Numbered from the stretch's first letter, positions 1 through 8,394 are shown. The stretch is DNA of 64,000 nucleotides from Pseudomonas sp. RIT-562 (GCF_026241895.1 NZ_JAPJIV010000003.1:124001-188000); one strand, 5' to 3'. Notes: a model not told the origin generated them from the sequence alone. Translations and numbers: made by a program.

Positions 1-498
1 GAACAAAGTCACAAGCTCTCCATCGCTTTGGATTTTGTTAAAGGCCCCTTTCAGCAGATTTGTCAACGCTGGCGCATTTCTTCCGGCAGTTGCTTTTACG
101 ATATCCAGAACAATTGCATCCATCGTGATGGTAGTCTGCTTGCTCACCTGATCCTGATATTTGTGGTTGGTTAGTGTCCAGCCACAATGCTTCAAAGCAA
201 TGGCATATTTTCCATGCCACTCAATGGGCTTGCTGTTCTTATCTGAATAAGTATCAGCGTAACGCTCAGCGAAATGAATGCTGTCAGCAGCTGCCTGTTT
301 TTTATCTTCATCGAGATTATCGGTAAAACCAATTGCAGTCGGGACACTCTCGCCAACCAGAAGATCAGATTTATCGACTGTCAAATCGCCCCCTGCTGCG
401 AACGACCTGATATTTTTAGAAGTGACAATTAATGGTGTGAGTTCGGCGTTACCAAAAAAAACCCGACTCTCTTCCATGCTCGGTACTAAATCATTCAT
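1..498 (-). CDS. Unknown protein, C-terminal part beyond window edge
   Basis: An open frame with no stop runs from an ATG at 498 to base 1 and continues off the left edge, giving at least 166 residues. The start is uncertain: in-frame ATGs also occur at 516 and 510. I prefer 498 because a GGA lies 7 bases upstream of it, whereas nothing like a Shine-Dalgarno precedes 516. The translation is soluble-looking, begins MNDLVPSMEE and contains SFAAGGDLTV and a later TMDAIVLDIVKA stretch. I see no signal peptide or membrane segment. I recall unnamed Pseudomonas proteins of this general appearance but cannot assign a function. The DNA is clearly more AT-rich than the core genes to its right, which suggests transfer. 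Confidence 0.7.
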   Translation of the reverse strand, partial: MNDLVPSMEESRVFFGNAELTPLIVTSKNIRSFAAGGDLTVDKSDLLVGESVPTAIGFTDNLDEDKKQAAADSIHFAERYADTYSDKNSKPIEWHGKYAIALKHCGWTLTNHKYQDQVSKQTTITMDAIVLDIVKATAGRNAPALTNLLKGAFNKIQSDGELVTLF

Positions 499-705
499 AT
501 AAAATTCCATATCCATATGGGTTTATTTAGAGCAGCCATTTGGCTGAGAATGCAATTTACCAGCTTGGAATCAACTAACCAAACTTCACCCGTGACACTT
601 TATTACATCGCAGCGAAACACTTCCCAACATCTAATTCGGGTTCCTTAAGCCCTTGGTATAAGGCGCACGGCTGCCTGTCCATAGGATAGGCAGCCAGTT
701 GAGAT

Positions 706-2775
706 CTAACCCTTCACCGTCTTCGGCGCCTTCCCCGCCTTCATCTGCTCCAGCAACGGCGCACACTGATTCGGTTCGCCTCCGCTAGGCGCAATCAGCG
801 CCAGCAAGCCTGCGGCCGGCGCGGCTATTACTCCCAAGGCAACCATCCCCGCCCCCCGCAGCAACAGCGGCACAGCCTTCACCCCTGCATCCGGCTTGAT
901 GAATTTGCCCCGCACGTACAAAGGCGAACGTAGCGAGATCAAACGCCAGCCCTTGGACTCCGGCGTAATTGTCAGGTCCAGTTGCTCGGTTGCCATATTC
1001 GCCGTGCCATCGATATAGATGATCGCGTTCTCGGTATCGAATACAAACAGGCGTGTCGTCGCCAGGCCGGTCTTGATGTCGAAGTCGGCAGCGGCGCAGT
1101 TGATCTTCACTTCCTTGTCGCCAAAAATTTTGCCCACTACATAGTTACCGACGTTCAGCCCGGCCAGTTCCATCAGCTCACGACTGATTGCGCCATCGTT
1201 GATCAGCATCTTTAGATTGCCGTTGGAGGTCGCCAGCAGTTTGGATACCGAATTACCGCGACCGCTGATATCCGCATCACCATTAAGCTCGCCGAAACTG
1301 GTTTTCATCGGCTCAAAGGTCGGAAACAACTGCTTGAGCTTGAAGCCGCGCGCAGTCAGCTTGGCCTGGCCTTCCAGCGGCTCGGTACGGCCGTTCAGGC
1401 GAATTTGTGCGTCCAGCTTGCCGCCTGCCACACCAAAACGCAGGGGCTCCAGGCTGAGCACGCCATCGGTTAGTACCAAATGGGTGTACAGGTCGTTGAA
1501 TGGCAGCTTTTCGCTGTGGACGATGCGCTTGCCGGTGAATTCGACATCGGCGTCCATGTCGCGCCAGCGCTCAGTCTTGAATTCCTCCACCGGCAGCACT
1601 TTGTCAGTAGGTTGCTTGCTCTCACCTCCGCGGGCTTTCTGCTTGGCGTTGGAGTCTGCACCGATCAACGGCGCCAGGTCGGCGAACAGCAGCTGGTTGG
1701 AGACCAAGGCTCCGCTGAGCTTGGGCCGTGGTTTACCGGCGACATAGGACAGGCTGCCGTGGATATCGCTTTCGCCAATCTTGCCGTTGAACTCTTCGTA
1801 GCGAAACACCGCCCCGCCTGGCTCATGCAGCTTGGCGATCAGATGACCATCGGTGGCGTAAGGAGGAGTGTCCGGTAGCGTGACCCCGGTCAATGGGTAC
1901 AGGTTTCCCAGGCTCGCGCCCGCCAGTTTCAGACGCAAATCCAGTGCGCCCAGGTTCAGTGGATCGGTGAGGGTACCCGCCAGCTCTACCCGGGTATCGG
2001 CAATCCTGACTTTGGCTTGCAGTGGAAAGGGCCGGTTTGCATCCTGCAACGCCAGCAGGCCGCCGATTTTGCCTTCGCCGTCGAGTTTCTGCTGGTGGTA
2101 TTGACCTTTGACCTTGATGCCAAACGCGTAATCCTGAGGCGCGGCACCTTTATCTTGGGCAGTCTTAGCCGCCTTGTCGCCGACGATATCGCTGAAAGGA
2201 ATCGGCTTGCCGAGCGGGTCGATCATTACATCCAACTGAGTCTTCAGGCTCTGATCGTCAAGGGTAACGTGCCCCTTGTCGAATCCAATTGCGCCAATGT
2301 CCACGACCCAACTTGACGGCTCGGCGTCCGGGTCCTTGGGATCAAACTTGAACGTCCAGTTTGCGCGACCGTCCGCCAGGCGTTGCAGCTCGGCGTTGGG
2401 CTCTGTCAGGTCAATTCGCGGGATTACCACGCGTTGCGCGAGCAAGGCCAGGGGCGAAATGCGCAACTCAACGCGCTTGAGCGTGACCATTTGAGGCTGC
2501 TTCGACCACTCCGGGTTGCCCAGGCTCAGGTCCTCGGCGACCACATGCGGCCACGGCACCCAGGCGCGCCAGCCGCCCTCCTCGGGCTCGCGCTGCCAGA
2601 CCACCGCCAGGTTGCCATTGATCGCAAAGGGTCGGTGCAGTTCCTCGGACACTTTGGCGTTGAGCGGAGGTTTGATCCGGTTCCAATCGAAGAACACGAT
2701 GATCAGAACCAGCACCGCCAGCAGGACTAACAAGCTGGCGAGGGTCCAGGCAATTACTTTTCGAGTGCGCGTCAT
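706..2775 (-). CDS. AsmA-family envelope protein
   Basis: A 689-residue protein with one N-terminal membrane segment at about residues 8-29, followed by a long periplasmic region. The opening FFDWNRIKPPLNAKVSEELH is typical of the AsmA/YhjG family, as is the C-terminal block that repeats short strand-rich modules and ends near a second hydrophobic stretch (about 640-665). AsmA-like proteins are proposed to form long lipid-transfer grooves between inner and outer membrane. The role here is inferred from family only. It is monocistronic: the upstream 387 bases hold no gene, and the next gene downstream on the same strand is unrelated and AT-rich. Confidence 0.85.
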   Translation of the reverse strand: MTRTRKVIAWTLASLLVLLAVLVLIIVFFDWNRIKPPLNAKVSEELHRPFAINGNLAVVWQREPEEGGWRAWVPWPHVVAEDLSLGNPEWSKQPQMVTLKRVELRISPLALLAQRVVIPRIDLTEPNAELQRLADGRANWTFKFDPKDPDAEPSSWVVDIGAIGFDKGHVTLDDQSLKTQLDVMIDPLGKPIPFSDIVGDKAAKTAQDKGAAPQDYAFGIKVKGQYHQQKLDGEGKIGGLLALQDANRPFPLQAKVRIADTRVELAGTLTDPLNLGALDLRLKLAGASLGNLYPLTGVTLPDTPPYATDGHLIAKLHEPGGAVFRYEEFNGKIGESDIHGSLSYVAGKPRPKLSGALVSNQLLFADLAPLIGADSNAKQKARGGESKQPTDKVLPVEEFKTERWRDMDADVEFTGKRIVHSEKLPFNDLYTHLVLTDGVLSLEPLRFGVAGGKLDAQIRLNGRTEPLEGQAKLTARGFKLKQLFPTFEPMKTSFGELNGDADISGRGNSVSKLLATSNGNLKMLINDGAISRELMELAGLNVGNYVVGKIFGDKEVKINCAAADFDIKTGLATTRLFVFDTENAIIYIDGTANMATEQLDLTITPESKGWRLISLRSPLYVRGKFIKPDAGVKAVPLLLRGAGMVALGVIAAPAAGLLALIAPSGGEPNQCAPLLEQMKAGKAPKTVKG

Positions 2776-3162
2776 TGCACAGGGCTCCTTGATACGACTG
2801 AGCGCCCTGACCGCGACGCACGTTTGGAAAGTGCAGGCCAGAACCGACCCGTCATGAGATCTACGACTGAAAAATGGCCCGCAGGTTTAACCGAAAGCCG
2901 ATTAATCCTCAAATAATCGGCCGGGGACAGACTGCCCCCTCGATAAGGCGTTACCGACCCCGCACTTTTACGCGGCACGGATGGGTGAAAAATACCCACC
3001 CCGGTGCAAAAACAGCTGCCGCAAATGCCCGGTCTAGAGCCATTCCGCAGAACAATCAATTCCGTTGATTATTACCATTGCGTTTATGAACTTTTATATC
3101 GACTTATCGAGAGTAGCATTGACCTCGTACCCACTTTAACGCCCTCCCGAGGAGCAACCATC
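2776..3162. other. Non-coding gap between divergent genes
   Basis: This 387-base gap separates the asmA-like gene from the repeat-protein gene. I see no convincing gene. It becomes AT-rich from about 3050 to 3120, before a clear Shine-Dalgarno (GAGGAGC, 3148-3154) for the repeat protein. Promoters for both genes should lie here, but I cannot place them confidently. Confidence 0.6.
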
Positions 3163-3675
3163 ATGAAACGCCAATTACTGCTGAGTCTTACCCTTTCCAT
3201 GCTGGCCAGCACTGCTTTCGCTCTGCCTGCTGCTGACCAGGCAACTCCACAAGTCAAAGACAGCCGCTCGGTATTCAGCCAAACCATCGCCGCCGACGGC
3301 TCCGACCGTACCCCACAAGGCCAGACCCTGGCTGAAGGTGGTAATGATCGCCTGAAAGAAAAAGGCCTGATCACCCAGGACGGTTCGGATCGCACTCCAC
3401 AGGGTCAGACCCTGGCTGCTGACGGTTCCGATCGCACCCCACAAGGTCAAACCCTGGCTGCTGACGGTTCCGATCGCACCCCACAAGGTCAGACCCTGGC
3501 TGCTGACGGCTCCGATCGCACTCCACAAGGTCAAACCCTGGCTGCTGACGGTTCCGATCGCACTCCACAAGGTCAAACCCTGGCTGCTGACGGTTCCGAT
3601 CGCACCCCACAAGGCCAGACTCTTGCCGAAGGTGGTGGTGACCGTGTAATCGAACGCAACAGTGCCCTGAGCTAA
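3163..3675 (+). CDS. Secreted 14-residue tandem-repeat protein
   Basis: The ATG at 3163 follows a GAGGAGC ribosome site by 8 bases and encodes 170 residues. Residues 1-20 form a signal peptide ending ASTAFA. After about 24 residues of linker, the rest is a register of 14-residue units with consensus DGSDRTPQGQTLAA. Nine 42-base registers begin near 3295, 3337, 3379, 3421, 3463, 3505, 3547, 3589 and 3631. Units 2 and 9 are divergent (EGGNDR, EGGGDR) and the rest are nearly identical. Pseudomonads carry short secreted proteins with related EDGSDR-type repeats, sometimes annotated as phage infection protein, a label I would not trust. It is probably periplasmic or secreted; the function is unknown. 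Confidence 0.85.
   Translation: MKRQLLLSLTLSMLASTAFALPAADQATPQVKDSRSVFSQTIAADGSDRTPQGQTLAEGGNDRLKEKGLITQDGSDRTPQGQTLAADGSDRTPQGQTLAADGSDRTPQGQTLAADGSDRTPQGQTLAADGSDRTPQGQTLAADGSDRTPQGQTLAEGGGDRVIERNSALS
3295..3672 (+). repeat. Nine 42-bp in-frame tandem repeats
   Basis: The period is exactly 42 bases, i.e. 14 codons, so unit gain or loss keeps the frame. The six central copies (3379-3630) differ by only a few third-position changes, which points to recent expansion or gene conversion. The outer copies are diverged. Confidence 0.9.
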
Positions 3676-3694
3676 GCCCATGGCGGCCCTGAAA

Positions 3695-3723
3695 AAAAGC
3701 CCAGTCTGCGGATTGGGCTTTTG
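3695..3723 (+). terminator. Rho-independent terminator of repeat-protein gene
   Basis: AAGCCCA and TGGGCTT arms form a hairpin 20 bases after the stop codon, followed by TTTT. Confidence 0.85.
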
Positions 3724-3832
3724 ACTTTCTGAAAGCAGTAAATCCCCGCACCATCCCTCGATAGTCGTTCGACGCAGGCAAAGCCGATTTGCTAGAGTGC
3801 GTCGCTGTCCTTGTCCAGAAATATCCCCGCCG

Positions 3833-4465
3833 ATGCTGCCCCGCGCCGAACAGAAGCAACAGACCCGTAATGCCCTGATGGACGCCGCCCGCCACCTGAT
3901 GGAATGCGGCCGCGGATTCGGCAGCCTGAGCCTGCGCGAAGTGGCGAAGACCGCCGGCATTGTGCCGACCGGCTTCTATCGGCATTTCGCCGATATGGAT
4001 GAACTGGGCCTGGTACTGGTCAGCGAAGTCGGCCAGACCTTCCGCGAAACCATCCGCCTGGTGCGCCACAATGAGTTTGTCATGGGCGGTATCATCGATG
4101 CGTCTGTGCGGATTTTCCTCGACGTAGTATCAGCCAATCGCTCGCAATTCCTGTTTCTCGCTCGCGAGCAATACGGCGGTTCTTTGCTAGTGCGCCAGGC
4201 CATCGGTCGTCTGCGGGAAGACATCAGCTCTGACCTGGCCTCGGATCTTGCGCTGATGCCAAAACTGCAGCACCTGGACCTCGCCGGGCTCAATGTCATG
4301 GCCGACCTGATCGTCAAAAGCGTGTTTGCCACCTTGCCGGATATCATCGATCCGCCGGCTGAGGCCCTGCCTGATCACCTCACGCCCCAGGCGAAGATCA
4401 CTCAGCAATTACGTTTCATTTTTATCGGGCTCAAGCATTGGCAAGGGCTCGGCAGCACCGAATAA
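3833..4465 (+). CDS. desT: TetR-family regulator, DesT/FabR-like
   Basis: A 210-residue TetR repressor starting MLPRAEQKQQTR; the upstream GTG at 3797 is possible but not needed. The N-terminal helix-turn-helix covers about residues 12-57 (SLSLREVAKTAGIVPTGFYR), very like FabR and DesT, which sense the ratio of unsaturated to saturated acyl-CoA and control fatty-acid desaturation. The following core (IFLDVVSANRSQFLFLAREQ) also has that family's pattern. The gene lies immediately before ureE, as I recall desT (PA4890) does in PAO1, which supports orthology. The desaturase genes desCB that normally accompany desT are not beside it here. The family call is firm; the DesT name is inferred. Confidence 0.75.
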   Translation: MLPRAEQKQQTRNALMDAARHLMECGRGFGSLSLREVAKTAGIVPTGFYRHFADMDELGLVLVSEVGQTFRETIRLVRHNEFVMGGIIDASVRIFLDVVSANRSQFLFLAREQYGGSLLVRQAIGRLREDISSDLASDLALMPKLQHLDLAGLNVMADLIVKSVFATLPDIIDPPAEALPDHLTPQAKITQQLRFIFIGLKHWQGLGSTE

Positions 4466-4491
4466 CTGTCTGCAGTCAATTCGCCACAAGA

Positions 4492-4504
4492 TGGTGCAGC
4501 ACCA
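4492..4504. promoter_or_regulatory. TGGTGC-A-GCACCA palindrome before ureE
   Basis: A perfect 13-base inverted repeat made of GGTGC/GCACC elements, the half-sites used by NtrC but in the opposite arrangement to the usual TGCAC..N..GTGCA. A further GCGCACCA follows at 4512. It lies about 125 bases upstream of the predicted ureE start of transcription, the distance expected of an enhancer. This is a suggestion only. Confidence 0.35.
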
Positions 4505-4543
4505 AAATGCGGCGCACCAAAATCAATCAAAACAGCCGCACGC

Positions 4544-4557
4544 TAGGAAATTTCCTA
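4544..4557. promoter_or_regulatory. TAGGAAATTTCCTA palindrome plus third half-site
   Basis: A perfect 14-base palindrome, with TTTCCTAC occurring again at 4573-4580. It lies 36-50 bases upstream of the sigma54-type -24 element. It could be an operator for an additional regulator of ureE; the binding protein is not identified. Confidence 0.4.
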
Positions 4558-4592
4558 CGCTTTCGACGGCTATTTCCTACACCCTGCCGATC

Positions 4593-4608
4593 TGGCAAGC
4601 CCCTTGCT
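4593..4608 (+). promoter_or_regulatory. Sigma54 (-24/-12) promoter of ureE
   Basis: TGGCAAGCCCCTTGCT matches the sigma54 consensus TGGCACGNNNNTTGCW at every fixed position except one (A for C), with correct GG-to-GC spacing. Predicted transcription start is about 4619, 26 bases before the ureE ATG. RpoN/NtrC control of urease genes under nitrogen limitation is well known in other bacteria and fits this context. Confidence 0.75.
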
Positions 4609-4644
4609 CTAGCATGACTATCGTTCATTGCTGGAAGCTTTTCG

Positions 4645-5145
4645 ATGCTGGTGATCCATCGCAGAATCGACCCTCAACCCCTCTGGGCCGCCGAATTGCA
4701 CCTGAATTTCGAGGCCAGGAGCAAAAGCCGCTTGCGCTGTTTCAGTGCCGCGGGGGAAGACGTCGGGCTGTTCCTGGAACGCGGCCAGCCGCCGCTGCGT
4801 GATGGTGAGTGCCTGCACGCCGAGGACGGTCGCATAGTCCGGGTGTGTGCTCGCCCCGAACAACTGCTGCATGTCACTTGCGCCAATTCCTTCGAGCTGA
4901 CTCGCGCGGCCTATCACCTGGGTAACAGGCACGTGGCCCTGCAAGTCGGTGACGGCTGGTTGCGCCTGCTCGACGACTACGTGCTCAAGGCCATGCTTGA
5001 GCAACTGAATGCCACGGTAGAGGCCATCGAAGCCCCCTTTCAACCCGAGCACGGGGCCTACGGTGGAGGTCATCACCACTCCCGTCACGGCGACGAAGAT
5101 TTCAACTACCCGCCGAAACTGCACCAGTTCGGCATGCGTTCATGA
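4645..5145 (+). CDS. ureE: Urease accessory protein UreE
   Basis: A 166-residue nickel metallochaperone that hands Ni2+ to the UreD-UreF-UreG complex during urease active-site assembly. The N-terminal half has the UreE peptide-binding domain (RLRCFSAAGEDVGLFLERG), and the middle has the metal-binding domain with the conserved YHLGNRHV around residues 91-98. The C-terminal tail is short but histidine-rich (GGGHHHSRHGDED), a usual Ni-binding extension. Start ATG 4645 is preceded by GGAAG. The stop overlaps the ureF ATG by four bases, so translation is probably coupled. The urease structural genes ureABC and ureD are not in this window, so they must lie elsewhere, as in other pseudomonads. Confidence 0.95.
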   Translation: MLVIHRRIDPQPLWAAELHLNFEARSKSRLRCFSAAGEDVGLFLERGQPPLRDGECLHAEDGRIVRVCARPEQLLHVTCANSFELTRAAYHLGNRHVALQVGDGWLRLLDDYVLKAMLEQLNATVEAIEAPFQPEHGAYGGGHHHSRHGDEDFNYPPKLHQFGMRS

Positions 5146-5816
5146 ACCCAGCCTGGGCCCTGCTGCGCTTGGCCAGTCCGCAATTGCCGATTGGCGGCTA
5201 CAGCTACTCCCAAGGCCTGGAGATGGCGGTCGATAACGGCCGGGTCAATGATCCGGACAGCGCCCGACAGTGGATCAGCGACCAATTGCTGCTCAACCTG
5301 GCGCGTTTCGAAGCTCCGTTGTTGCTCGCGCACTGCGAGGCCGCCGCCGCAGAAAACTGGGGCGAGCTGTTGCAACGCTGCGAAGAACACCGCGCCAGTC
5401 GGGAAACCCGCGAGCTGCATCAGGAAAGTCGGCAGATGGGTTACTCCCTGCAACAGTTGCTCAATGGTTTGCCTGAGCTTGATGCTCCGGCCCGCGCCTT
5501 TCTGGCGCAGCGTCCGGAACCCCATCTCGCCCTCGGCTGGGCCCTCGCTGCTCGCGCCTGGCAAATCAGCCCGGATGACGCCTTGGCCGCCTGGCTGTGG
5601 AGCTGGCTGGAAAACCAGCTGGCGGTGTTGATGAAGACTTTGCCCCTCGGTCAGCAGGCCGCCCAGCGTCTCACCAGCCAGTTGCTGCCATTGCTGCAGC
5701 AGGCGCAGCAAGACGCCACACGCATCAGCCCCGAACACTTTGGCAGCGCCGCTTTCGGCCTGTCGCTGGCCTGCATGGCCCATGAGCGCCAATACAGCCG
5801 TCTATTCCGTTCCTAG
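5142..5816 (+). CDS. ureF: Urease accessory protein UreF
   Basis: An all-helical 224-residue protein that acts in the UreDFG activation complex and gates UreG GTP hydrolysis. The diagnostic N-terminal motif ASPQLPIGGYSYSQGLE occurs at about residues 9-25. The C-terminal ISPEHFGSAAFGLSLACMAH (about 192-211) is also typical. It overlaps ureE by four bases and precedes ureG by 12 bases in one operon. Confidence 0.95.
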   Translation: MNPAWALLRLASPQLPIGGYSYSQGLEMAVDNGRVNDPDSARQWISDQLLLNLARFEAPLLLAHCEAAAAENWGELLQRCEEHRASRETRELHQESRQMGYSLQQLLNGLPELDAPARAFLAQRPEPHLALGWALAARAWQISPDDALAAWLWSWLENQLAVLMKTLPLGQQAAQRLTSQLLPLLQQAQQDATRISPEHFGSAAFGLSLACMAHERQYSRLFRS

Positions 5817-5828
5817 GAGAAACACATC

Positions 5829-6443
5829 ATGAATGCACAACCCCTGCGCGTCGGCATCGGCGGCCCGGTCGGCTCCGGCAAAACGGCCCTGACCCTGGCG
5901 CTGTGCCTGGCCCTGCGTGAGCGCTACAACCTCGCGGTGGTGACCAACGATATCTACACCCGCGAAGACGCCGACTTCCTGGTGAGGAATGAAGCATTGG
6001 CACCGGAGCGCATCATCGGCGTCGAAACCGGCGGCTGCCCGCACACCGCAATCCGCGAGGACGCCTCGATCAACCTCGAAGCAGTGGACCAGTTGAACCG
6101 GCGTTTCCCGGGGCTGGACCTGATTCTGGTGGAGTCCGGTGGCGACAACCTTTCGGCCACGTTCAGCCCGGAACTGTCCGACCTGACCATCTATGTGATC
6201 GACGTTTCGGCCGGCGACAAGCTGCCGCGCAAAGGCGGTCCCGGTATCTGTAAATCCGATTTGCTGGTGATCAACAAGATCGACCTCGCTCCGCTGGTAG
6301 GCGCGTCCCTGACGTTGATGGACAGCGACACCACACGCATGCGCAACGGCAAGCCATTCGTTTTCAGCAACCAGAAAACCGGTCAGGGCCTGGCAGAGAT
6401 CATTGCCTTCATTGAGCGCCAGGGCCTGCTGACTGCGGCCTGA
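5829..6443 (+). CDS. ureG: Urease accessory GTPase UreG
   Basis: A 204-residue SIMIBI-class GTPase that powers nickel insertion into urease. The P-loop GGPVGSGKT is at residues 11-19. The invariant Ni-binding CPH motif is in [14 protein letters not shown] (about 69-82), and NKID gives guanine specificity near 150. AGGAGAAACACATC before the ATG provides the ribosome site. Length and motifs are normal, with no sign of damage. Confidence 0.97.
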   Translation: MNAQPLRVGIGGPVGSGKTALTLALCLALRERYNLAVVTNDIYTREDADFLVRNEALAPERIIGVETGGCPHTAIREDASINLEAVDQLNRRFPGLDLILVESGGDNLSATFSPELSDLTIYVIDVSAGDKLPRKGGPGICKSDLLVINKIDLAPLVGASLTLMDSDTTRMRNGKPFVFSNQKTGQGLAEIIAFIERQGLLTAA

Positions 6444-6474
6444 CCACCCCAAATTTTCAACAAGGAAGCTCTTC

Positions 6475-7047
6475 ATGACACTTAAACGCATTCTTGGCGC
6501 CGTTGCGCTGCTGCTGACGCCGGCTGTCGCCTTTGCCCATCCGGGTCATGGCGACAATGGATGGATCGCTGGCATCAGCCATCCAATCGGTGGCCTCGAT
6601 CACCTGCTCGCGATGGTTGCGGTGGGTTTATGGGCGGCGCAGCAGCAAGGCGCCGCACGCTGGGCACTGCCGTGTACCTTTGTCGGCACCATGTTGCTCG
6701 GCGGAGTGTTGGGGTTTGAGGGACTGAACGTGCCTGCGCTGGAAAGCGGGATCGCCGCGTCGGTGCTGGCTCTGGGCCTGGCAGTGGCACTGGCGGTTCG
6801 TCCGCCTTTGGGCATGGCGGTTGGCGCCACGGCATTGTTTGCTCTGTTTCATGGCGTGGCGCATGGTCTGGAATTGCCTGACATGTCGAGCCCATGGACC
6901 TATGCGGCCGGCTTTGTGCTGGCGACAGCGGCATTGCATGCAGCGGGTTATGCGGTGGTTCGAGTTTTGCCTCGAGCGGCGGCGCCACTGGTCAGGTTGG
7001 CAGGTGCGGCTTCGGCGGCGACCGGAGTGTGGCTGTTGGCGGGCTGA
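6475..7047 (+). CDS. ureJ: HupE/UreJ-family nickel permease
   Basis: A 190-residue membrane protein with a cleavable signal ending at about AFA-HPGHGD. The new N terminus carries His residues, and HPIGGLDHLLAM (about 36-47) and LFHGVAHGLELP (about 123-134) are the HX5DH-type and second histidine motifs of HupE/UreJ secondary Ni2+/Co2+ transporters. The remaining segments are strongly hydrophobic. It follows ureG by 31 bases and is very probably cotranscribed, supplying nickel for urease. Membrane orientation and substrate are inferred from the family. Confidence 0.9.
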   Translation: MTLKRILGAVALLLTPAVAFAHPGHGDNGWIAGISHPIGGLDHLLAMVAVGLWAAQQQGAARWALPCTFVGTMLLGGVLGFEGLNVPALESGIAASVLALGLAVALAVRPPLGMAVGATALFALFHGVAHGLELPDMSSPWTYAAGFVLATAALHAAGYAVVRVLPRAAAPLVRLAGAASAATGVWLLAG

Positions 7048-7070
7048 ATCATGTGGCGGCTGGCCGGGCT

Positions 7071-7169
7071 TTATCGCCGGCAAGCCGACTCCTACAGGGT
7101 GTGTGTCGCATACAACACCAGGTCCGGTCGTCATCCTGTTGGAGCAAGGCTTGCCCGCGATGACGGCCT
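7071..7169. repeat. REP-type pair after ureJ
   Basis: Two degenerate REP arms (ATCGCCGGCAAGCCGACTCC and GGAGCAAGGCTTGCCCGCGA) lie between ureJ and the next gene. They are typical of Pseudomonas extragenic palindromes. Confidence 0.7.
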
Positions 7170-7238
7170 GACAGACACCGCATCACCTAGGCCTGCTAAC
7201 ATGTCGCGCATTCGCCCCTGCCGTGACGACGCCAGCCA

Positions 7239-8366
7239 ATGCAGCCTGTTTCCCGCTCCACCTCCCAGCCAGAATTGACCGCCCTGTTCGCCTCGGTGCA
7301 ACAGCATTTCCAGGAAGTGATCGTGCCGCTGTGGCAAGGCCCCGGCTGGAACGCCGAACTGGCATTGCCCTACGAGGCCCTGGATGGCGAACATGCTCCA
7401 CTGCCACCCCAGCGTTATCGAGCCATGGCGTGTGCGCGACAGCTGTATTTATTCTCGAGCCTGATGGGCCATGTGCGGGGCGCCGAAGAGCGCAGCGCGC
7501 AGCTCTTCAGCTCTTTACAGCGGCATTTTCACGACGCTGAACACGGCGGCTGGTTCTACAGCATCGACGCGCACGGCGCGCCACTCGACCAGCGCAAGGA
7601 TCTCTACACCCACGCGTTCATCTTGTTCGCCTGCGCGCACTACTGGGAAAAGGTCCACCAAACAGCCGTGGAATCAGTGCTCAACTCGGTACTGGAGGTG
7701 ATCACCCAGCGCTTCGCCACGGACGACGGTCTGTACGAAGCCAGCCTTGAGCGCGATTGGTCATCGCTGAACAGTGGAGCCCTGCAGAACCCGCTGATGC
7801 ATCTCGCCGAAGCGTTCCTCGCCACCCTGTCGTTTCGCTCTGCCCCGCGTGTCCAGGAGCAGCTCGTCGAGTTATGCACAGCGATGCAGCAACACTTTAT
7901 CGATCCGCAGCACGGCGTACTGATGGAGAAGCCGCTGGGCGCTGTGGATAACTGGTATGAACCCGGGCATCAATTCGAGTGGTACTTCCTGCTGGAGTCG
8001 TCGCCGCTGTTACGTGGTTCGCAATTGCACACTTCGATTGAGCGCGCTTTTGCCTTCACCGAGCAATCGGGACTCGAGCAATCGTCCTGCGCAGTCAAAG
8101 CCATGCTCGACCTTGATGGCCATGCCAGGGACGCTACCCAGCGTATCTGGGCCCAGGCCGAATACTTGCGCGCACTGACCTTGCGCCCGAATGCCGAAGC
8201 TGCGGTGCAGCGCCAACTTCTGGCGCTGCAGCAGAACTTCCTGCATGCCGCAGGTTGGCATGAATGTCGTGATGAACAGGGCCAGGTGAGCCGCAGGGAT
8301 ATGCCTTCGACCACCCCATACCATTTGGCGACCTGCTATCGCGGTCTGGCTGAATACTTGCGCTAA
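7239..8366 (+). CDS. AGE-family sugar epimerase/isomerase
   Basis: A 375-residue protein of the N-acylglucosamine 2-epimerase fold, an (alpha/alpha)6 barrel. Expected histidines are at LYTHAFILFA (H125), QNPLMHLAEA (H188), EPGHQFEWYF (H244) and near TTPYHLATCY (about 364). The set resembles bacterial mannose isomerases and YihS aldose-ketose isomerases more than true N-acetylglucosamine epimerases. The likely reaction is interconversion of mannose and fructose or a related sugar; the substrate cannot be fixed from sequence. The start at 7239 lacks a strong Shine-Dalgarno. The gene stands alone between REP elements, with the SDR gene convergent to it. Confidence 0.85.
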   Translation: MQPVSRSTSQPELTALFASVQQHFQEVIVPLWQGPGWNAELALPYEALDGEHAPLPPQRYRAMACARQLYLFSSLMGHVRGAEERSAQLFSSLQRHFHDAEHGGWFYSIDAHGAPLDQRKDLYTHAFILFACAHYWEKVHQTAVESVLNSVLEVITQRFATDDGLYEASLERDWSSLNSGALQNPLMHLAEAFLATLSFRSAPRVQEQLVELCTAMQQHFIDPQHGVLMEKPLGAVDNWYEPGHQFEWYFLLESSPLLRGSQLHTSIERAFAFTEQSGLEQSSCAVKAMLDLDGHARDATQRIWAQAEYLRALTLRPNAEAAVQRQLLALQQNFLHAAGWHECRDEQGQVSRRDMPSTTPYHLATCYRGLAEYLR

Positions 8367-8394
8367 CCGCAAGCTCCCTGTGCCAGCAAAGCGT

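Noticed and set aside
3295..3672. Tandem repeats as a CRISPR array
   Set aside because: Units abut without spacers, are in frame in a secreted protein and have no cas genes nearby.
3175..4069. Long minus-strand frames opposite the repeat-protein gene
   Set aside because: The 42-bp repeat is open in several frames, so these are repeat artefacts without ribosome sites.
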